DNA of 9,783 bases from assembly GCA_023473205.1 (NCBI GenBank), contig JAMCYY010000071.1, positions 1 to 9,783 on the forward strand, written 5' to 3'. Under the pieces are notes generated by a model. That model had not been told where the DNA came from, searched no databases, and saw only the letters and a program-made list of their open reading frames with translations. The position numbers were made by a program, and so were the translations under genes. Position 1 is the first letter of the stretch, and each line of letters starts with the position of its first letter. Of the stretch, positions 5,852 through 9,783 are shown one piece after another. Source of the DNA: Patescibacteria group bacterium (GTDB taxonomy: Bacteria; Patescibacteriota; Microgenomatia; UM-FILTER-40-11).

Positions 5852-7017
5852 AAAGAATTTTGTCCTTTGCCCTTTTATCTCTATTCCTCATTTTCCTTTT
5901 TGTTCCCAAAGCTAAGGCAGAGGAGGTTGATGATCTGCAGAAAAAAATTTTAGAATATGAAGCTCAAGTAGAGCTGTTGCAAAAACAAGCTGATAGTTTA
6001 ACCCAGCAAATTTCCCTGATGGATAACCAAATTCGGGTGACGGCGTTGAAAATTTCACAAACCGAAGTCCAAATAAAAAATTTAGAAAAGGAAATTGAAG
6101 TCCTTTCAGAGAAAATTGTCCGTTTGGATGGTTCTTTAAATTTTCTTTCGCGTGTCTTACTCTCACGAGTTACCCAAGCCTACAAACAAGGCAAATTAAA
6201 CTCTTTAGGCGTCCTTTTGTCTTCAGCAAGTTTTGCTGATTTCATTAATCGTTATCGCTATTTGCAAGCAGTTCAACTTCACGACCGGGAAATGCTTTTG
6301 ACCATGGAACAGACCCGAACTAGTTATGATGAGCAGAAACAACTTAAAGAAAAAATGCAGGCAGATTTAGCGAAATTAAATAAACAATTAACAACGCAAA
6401 AACAGCAGTTGGCAGCGCAAGTTGCAGACCGCAAAAACCTCTTGGAAGAAACTAAAGGTAAAGAGGCGAATTATCAGAAATTGCTGGCTTCAGCCAGGGC
6501 TGAACTTGAAGCAATTATTGGTATTTTAGAAGGTAAAGGTAAAGAAGTTAAAATAAAAAATATCTCTGAAGGCGAACGTATCGCTTCGATGATTGCTGGT
6601 CCTTCATGTAATTCAAGTGGTACCCATTTACATTTTATTGTTACCGAAGGGGATCAAACTAAAAATCCTTTTCAGTATTTAAAAAGCGGTATGGACTATC
6701 AAAATTGTTCTACTTCTACTTGTAGCGGTAATGGAGATCCATTTAATCCTTCAGGTAATTGGAATTGGCCACTGAATCCTAAAATAATCTTTACCCAAGG
6801 TTATGGTTATACTTGGGCAGTTCAGCATACTTGGGTGGGCAGAATTTACAACTTTCACAATGGCATTGATATGCAGAGTTCATCTTTGGAAGTTAAGGCA
6901 GTCAAATCAGGGACTCTTTATTGGGGAAGTTATGTGGGCAATTGTACCTTACGTTATGTCCGTGTCCACCATGATGATGGTGGCATTGATACTTACTATT
7001 TGCATGTCAATTATTAA
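5848..7017 (+). CDS. Secreted coiled-coil M23-type peptidoglycan hydrolase/activator with circularly permuted catalytic domain
   Basis: The 389-residue protein has a signal peptide (residues 1-24, ending AKA before EE) and a long coiled coil at about 26-225. The coil includes an EnvC/PcsB-like break (QAYKQGKLNSLGVLLSSASFADFINRYRYL). An M23 (LytM) domain follows. M23 domains normally run HxxxD, YxH, then HxH. Here the HxH segment comes first (His260-Leu-His262-Phe in SSGTHLHF, followed by NPFQYL), then a Cys/Gly/Ser/Asn linker, then NWPLNP...FTQGYGY, His337-Asn-Gly-Ile-Asp341, and finally Tyr-Leu-His386 three residues before the stop. All residues expected for zinc binding and catalysis are present. 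Four cysteines (254, 287, 292, 366) could form disulfides outside the cell. ATG overlaps the ftsX stop (ATGA), so FtsEX probably drives this enzyme in cell separation. Whether it cuts peptidoglycan itself or only activates another enzyme cannot be seen. Confidence 0.93.
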   Translation: MKRILSFALLSLFLIFLFVPKAKAEEVDDLQKKILEYEAQVELLQKQADSLTQQISLMDNQIRVTALKISQTEVQIKNLEKEIEVLSEKIVRLDGSLNFLSRVLLSRVTQAYKQGKLNSLGVLLSSASFADFINRYRYLQAVQLHDREMLLTMEQTRTSYDEQKQLKEKMQADLAKLNKQLTTQKQQLAAQVADRKNLLEETKGKEANYQKLLASARAELEAIIGILEGKGKEVKIKNISEGERIASMIAGPSCNSSGTHLHFIVTEGDQTKNPFQYLKSGMDYQNCSTSTCSGNGDPFNPSGNWNWPLNPKIIFTQGYGYTWAVQHTWVGRIYNFHNGIDMQSSSLEVKAVKSGTLYWGSYVGNCTLRYVRVHHDDGGIDTYYLHVNY

Positions 7018-8299
7018 AAAAATTATCTACTTAGGAATTTTTTTTCTTCTTTTTTTACAATCCAAAAATGCTTTTGCTGCTAACCTTTTAAACAATTCTG
7101 GATTTGAAGAACTCTTAATAAGTTGGGAAGCAAGTTCAGGATTAGAGATAAGTACTAACGTTACAGTTTCTTCTTATACAAAAAATAGTGGAGGTAGTTC
7201 TTGTGAAATTAAGCATAATAAAACTGGATCATATGGTGCTCAACAGTTAATTAGAGGAATTATCGGGGGTAGTAAATATAGAGGAAATGGATATGCCTTT
7301 TTTAATAGTGATAAAGGTAAAAATGTTAGGATAAGAATTGCTTGGTATTCTTCTGATAATGGTTCAGGGTCACAAATAAAGACAACAGTAGATTCCAATA
7401 TAGTTATTGATAAGCTTCCTAAATGGCAATTTATGGATACAGGAATAATTGAAGCCCCATTAGAAGCTAAGAGCGCTGAATTTAGGATTCTGTTAGCTTC
7501 TTTAGGAGAAGCAGAAGCATTAACTTATTTTGATGATTTGAGTTTTGAAGAAACATTTTTGCCTTCACCAACACCAACACCAACAAATTTGCCTACTCAC
7601 ACCCCTATTCCAACCGTTACACTGATCCCTTCATCAACTATAACTTTGTCACCAACAGCAAAACCCTCCCCGACTTCTTTGCCTTCTCAAACACCGACAC
7701 CTCAGGCAACTTATAAAATTAATGAGGTGAAAAATGAAGGAGGGGAAGTTCTTAGCAATATCCAGATTTATGTTGATGGTAATTATATTCACCATTATGC
7801 TCCGGAGATTATAAGTTTTTGTAACGGATGTTATTGCGATGCTGACCACCTAGTTTCTTGTAACTTTGGTGATCATACTTTTCGTTTGGAGAAAACTGAT
7901 TATTCTCCTTGGAGTGAGGTAAAAAACATTACTTCAGGAAGTTCTTTTGAAGTGAACCCAATTCTTAGCCAAATTACTTCAATTCCCACCATGACTCCTT
8001 TACTTACAGTTACTCCTACAACAACGCCGACGATGCGTCTTTCCCCAACCTTGACTATAAGGTTAACCCCGACTTTAGAACCAACTTTAGTTTTTGGTGA
8101 TGAAAAAGTTAGTAGTGAAGAAGGAAAAATTTTAGGGGAATTAACCAAAGAGATCACTCCGTCAGTTAAAGAAGCAAAGCCTGAAAATAAGTCGTCTCCT
8201 GGTCCTTTTTTGTTTCCTTTTGTTTTTATAGGGGGAGGAGTATTTCTGATTTTGTTAGCAGTATTTTATTCCTTTAAATCAAGAAGTCGTCTTACCTAA
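7004..8299 (+). CDS. Secreted, C-terminally membrane-anchored surface protein with carbohydrate-binding-like domain
   Basis: The 431-residue protein starts at ATG 7004, inside the last codons of the M23 gene (14-base overlap), which gives a clear signal peptide (MSIIKKIIYLGIFFLLFLQS...AFA, cleavage near residue 25). Residues about 27-185 (NLLNNSGFEE... to TYFDDLSFEE) have the 'N-x-G-FE' start and 'YFDD' end typical of CBM4/9-like beta sandwiches. A Pro/Thr/Ser linker (186-236) is followed by a second small domain (about 237-322) with Cys273, 276, 278 and 286. A second Thr/Pro-rich linker follows, then one hydrophobic segment at about 402-424 and a basic tail (KSRSRLT) that would stay inside. 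No ribosome-binding site is seen; translation probably depends on the upstream gene. Coupling to ftsEX and the hydrolase suggests a wall- or glycan-binding partner (inference). Confidence 0.88.
   Translation: MSIIKKIIYLGIFFLLFLQSKNAFAANLLNNSGFEELLISWEASSGLEISTNVTVSSYTKNSGGSSCEIKHNKTGSYGAQQLIRGIIGGSKYRGNGYAFFNSDKGKNVRIRIAWYSSDNGSGSQIKTTVDSNIVIDKLPKWQFMDTGIIEAPLEAKSAEFRILLASLGEAEALTYFDDLSFEETFLPSPTPTPTNLPTHTPIPTVTLIPSSTITLSPTAKPSPTSLPSQTPTPQATYKINEVKNEGGEVLSNIQIYVDGNYIHHYAPEIISFCNGCYCDADHLVSCNFGDHTFRLEKTDYSPWSEVKNITSGSSFEVNPILSQITSIPTMTPLLTVTPTTTPTMRLSPTLTIRLTPTLEPTLVFGDEKVSSEEGKILGELTKEITPSVKEAKPENKSSPGPFLFPFVFIGGGVFLILLAVFYSFKSRSRLT
7567..7584 (+). repeat. Short tandem repeat in the Pro/Thr linker
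   Basis: ACCAAC is repeated three times in tandem and encodes part of the Pro-Thr linker of the surface protein. Because its period is six bases, copy-number change would keep the frame and alter linker length by two residues per unit. Confidence 0.6.
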
Positions 8300-8303
8300 A
8301 TTA

Positions 8304-8312
8304 TGTTACTAT
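8304..8312 (+). promoter_or_regulatory. Possible extended -10 promoter of the VanZ-family gene
   Basis: TGT-TACTAT (8304-8312) is an extended -10 element similar in form to TGT-TATTCT after prfB. Transcription would start near 8319, leaving about five bases before the ATG at 8324. An alternative -10, TGTAAT (8313-8318), would make the RNA exactly leaderless. No -35 box and no ribosome-binding site are evident. The gap to the previous stop is only 24 bases, so read-through from upstream is also possible. Confidence 0.4.
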
Positions 8313-8323
8313 TGTAATTATCA

Positions 8324-8734
8324 ATGTCGATTTTAAAGAAACTTATTTTATACTGGCTGCCGGTTTTAATTTGGCTAGGGCTAATTTTCTACTTGTCTTC
8401 ATATCATAAATTACAAGCTTTTCCCGGAGGTTGGCGTGACTTTATTAGCCGCAAATTTGCCCATTTTACTGAATATGCAATTTTATGTCTCCTTTTTTTT
8501 CCGGGGTTTTCCTTCATGACTGGATTTGCTAAACCACGATTATTGCTACTTTCTTTTCTTTTGACAGTTTTATATGCTTTAACTGATGAATTCCACCAAA
8601 CCTTTGTTTCTGGAAGGAGTGGCAAAATTTTTGATGTGGGAGTAGATTCTTTAGGAGCATTTTTTGGTCTGCTTTTTTGTTGGAAAATTATTTTATATTT
8701 GCCAGAAGAAATTAAAAAAAGATTAAATATATAA
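8324..8734 (+). CDS. VanZ family integral membrane protein
   Basis: The 136-residue protein has about four hydrophobic helices (near residues 7-25, 45-66, 70-88 and 106-126) and the two family marks: Lys44-Phe-Ala-His-Phe-Thr-Glu-Tyr51 between the first two helices, and Asp88-Glu-Phe-His-Gln-x-Phe-x-x-Gly-Arg-x-Gly followed by D-x-x-x-D-x-x-G before the last helix. VanZ itself gives low-level teicoplanin resistance in enterococci, but most members of this family are of unknown role in the envelope, so no resistance function should be assumed. The ATG has no ribosome-binding site, and a -10-like element lies directly upstream. galE follows after 17 bases with its own good ribosome-binding site. 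Confidence 0.92.
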   Translation: MSILKKLILYWLPVLIWLGLIFYLSSYHKLQAFPGGWRDFISRKFAHFTEYAILCLLFFPGFSFMTGFAKPRLLLLSFLLTVLYALTDEFHQTFVSGRSGKIFDVGVDSLGAFFGLLFCWKIILYLPEEIKKRLNI

Positions 8735-8751
8735 ATATTAAGGAAAAACAG

Positions 8752-9690
8752 ATGAAAATATTGGTTACCGGAGGCGCTGGCTATATTGGTTCCCATACCG
8801 TGGCTGAACTTTTGAAAGCTGGTCATGAAGTTGTGGTTTTCGACAATTTACTTTATGGACATAAAGAGTCAATTTCTTGTCCATTGGTAGTGGGTGATTT
8901 ACTTAACAAGGAAGAAATAAATCAGGTTTTTGAAAAAGAAAAATTTGAGGGAGTGATTCACTTTGCCAATTATGCTCTTGTGGGGGAATCAATGAAAAAT
9001 CCAGGAAAATATTTCGAAAGTAACCTCCAAGGAGGGATTAATTTACTCGACGCGATGAAAGCACACGTCGTTAACAAAATTGTTTTTTCTTCATCCTGTG
9101 CTCAGTATGGTTTCCCGGAAAAATTGCCGGTGAGAGAAGATGAAAGTAAAAAACCGGTTTCAGTTTATGGTGAAACAAAACTTCTTTTTGAAAGAATTCT
9201 TGCTTGGTATGATAAACTTTTTGGAATAAAAAATATCTGCATGAGATACTTCAACGCCGCTGGTGCCTCTTTAGACGGTTCAATTGGTGAGGATCATACT
9301 CCTGAAACCCATCTAATTCCTTTGGTGATGCAAACTGCTTTAGGACAAAAAGAAAAACAAATTATTTTTGGTGATGATTACCAAACCCCTGATGGGACAA
9401 ATATCCGAGACTATATTCATGTTTTGGACTTGGCCTCGGCTCATTTGAGGTCTCTGGACTATTTAATTAATGAAAATAAAAGTGATAATTTTAATGTCGG
9501 AACTGGTACCGGTTATTCAGTAAAACAAATTGTGGAAACTATTAAAAAAATTAGTGGAGTTGATTTTCTGGTGGAAATTGGTCCCCGAAGGCCTGGTGAT
9601 CCGGATGCGGTTTGGGCCGATAATTCTAAGATTAAAAAAATTTTAAGCTGGGAGCCGCGATATTCAAGTTTGCATCACCAAAGGAATTAG
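8752..9690 (+). CDS. galE: UDP-glucose 4-epimerase-like SDR protein, 3' end replaced by inverted self-copy
   Basis: GalE interconverts UDP-glucose and UDP-galactose with bound NAD and supplies sugars for surface glycans. Visible are the NAD-binding GGAGYIGSH (7-15), SSSCAQYG with the likely catalytic Ser115, Tyr139-x-x-x-Lys143 in SVYGETK, MRYFNAAGA, DYIHVLDLA and RRPGDPD near the C-terminus. AAGGA (8740-8744) is seven bases before the ATG. Residues 1-305 look native. From base 9667 on, the sequence is the reverse complement of galE bases 9336-9220, so the last residues (LHHQRN) and the stop at 9688-9690 come from antisense sequence. The expected final helix (about 10-20 residues) is missing. 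Related SDR epimerases on other UDP-sugars cannot be excluded. Confidence 0.93.
   Translation: MKILVTGGAGYIGSHTVAELLKAGHEVVVFDNLLYGHKESISCPLVVGDLLNKEEINQVFEKEKFEGVIHFANYALVGESMKNPGKYFESNLQGGINLLDAMKAHVVNKIVFSSSCAQYGFPEKLPVREDESKKPVSVYGETKLLFERILAWYDKLFGIKNICMRYFNAAGASLDGSIGEDHTPETHLIPLVMQTALGQKEKQIIFGDDYQTPDGTNIRDYIHVLDLASAHLRSLDYLINENKSDNFNVGTGTGYSVKQIVETIKKISGVDFLVEIGPRRPGDPDAVWADNSKIKKILSWEPRYSSLHHQRN
9220..9336 (+). repeat. Left arm of a perfect 117-bp inverted repeat (inside galE)
   Basis: Bases 9220-9336 are identical to the reverse complement of 9667-9783, with a 330-base spacer (9337-9666). This arm is normal galE coding sequence (from FGIKNICMRYFNAAG to LVMQT). Identity stops at 9337/9666 on the inner side and runs to the last base of the window on the outer side. 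Confidence 0.97.
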
Positions 9691-9783
9691 ATGGGTTTCA
9701 GGAGTATGATCCTCACCAATTGAACCGTCTAAAGAGGCACCAGCGGCGTTGAAGTATCTCATGCAGATATTTTTTATTCCAAA
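9667..9783 (-). repeat. galE: Right arm of the 117-bp inverted repeat (antisense galE copy at window end)
   Basis: This segment is a perfect reverse-complement copy of 9220-9336 and reaches the window edge. It replaces the natural 3' end of galE and supplies its present stop codon. No transposase, target duplication or attachment site is seen. The most likely origin is a fold-back chimera made during amplification or assembly at a contig end. Confidence 0.95.

Noticed and set aside
6990..7030. M23 protein truncated by a frameshift near the run of seven A at 7016-7022, with a normal HxH half lost downstream
   Set aside because: No M23-like HLHF segment appears downstream in any frame; that segment is already present upstream, and the following gene starts cleanly with a signal peptide. 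The order is a permutation, not a truncation.
7567..7710. CRISPR-like or regulatory repeat array in the CCAACA-rich region
   Set aside because: It is low-complexity coding sequence for a Pro/Thr linker; unit length, spacing and frame do not fit a CRISPR array.
1..9783. Alternative genetic code with UGA as glycine, as in some CPR lineages
   Set aside because: RF2 is present and complete, ftsX ends naturally at a TGA, and no in-frame TGA needs recoding in the conserved genes.
9667..9783. Insertion sequence or other mobile element at the end of galE
   Set aside because: The segment is simply the reverse complement of galE bases 9220-9336; no terminal repeats, transposase or target duplication are seen.

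Overview
The window looks like a piece of a low-GC, AT-rich bacterial genome. The best guess is Patescibacteria/CPR, perhaps Microgenomates-like. That assignment is inference from gene style: short MGMT-type protein, small one-helix membrane proteins, Pro/Thr-linked surface protein, unusual M23 hydrolase, very tight gene packing and two genes that look leaderless. No rRNA or tRNA gene, CRISPR array or transposase is visible. A class II release factor (RF2) is present and several genes end in TGA, so the standard bacterial code with UGA as stop applies.

Left part (1-1932): the tail of an unrecognised gene overlaps a small alkylguanine-DNA-alkyltransferase-type gene. The 3' end of that gene is made of a perfect 29-bp GC-rich palindrome. 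Convergent with it, two bases away, is metK (S-adenosylmethionine synthetase) on the minus strand. The 444-base gap upstream of metK holds a complete attenuation system: a promoter with a perfect -35 box, a SAM-I (S-box) riboswitch with recognisable P1, P2, P3 and pseudoknot pairings, a plausible antiterminator, an intrinsic terminator, then a long leader and a Shine-Dalgarno site. SAM made by MetK should switch off its own gene.

Middle part (1933-8299, plus strand): two small membrane proteins, prfB, a membrane-anchored hypothetical protein, ftsE, ftsX, a secreted coiled-coil M23 peptidase and a secreted, membrane-anchored surface protein. ftsE/ftsX/M23/surface protein overlap one another by 4-14 bases and almost certainly form one translationally coupled unit. 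FtsEX is known to transmit force across the membrane to coiled-coil peptidoglycan hydrolases or their activators (EnvC, PcsB, CwlO, RipC), so this is probably the cell-separation/wall-remodelling module. The M23 domain here is circularly permuted: the segment bearing HxH comes before the HxxxD and YxH segments, and the protein ends right after YxH. This is the most interesting feature of the window.

Right part (8324-9783): a VanZ-family membrane protein and galE (UDP-glucose 4-epimerase-like). The 3' end of galE is replaced by a perfect 117-bp inverted copy of its own interior, running to the last base of the window. This is most easily explained as a fold-back chimera at a contig end, so the stop codon and last residues of galE should not be trusted.
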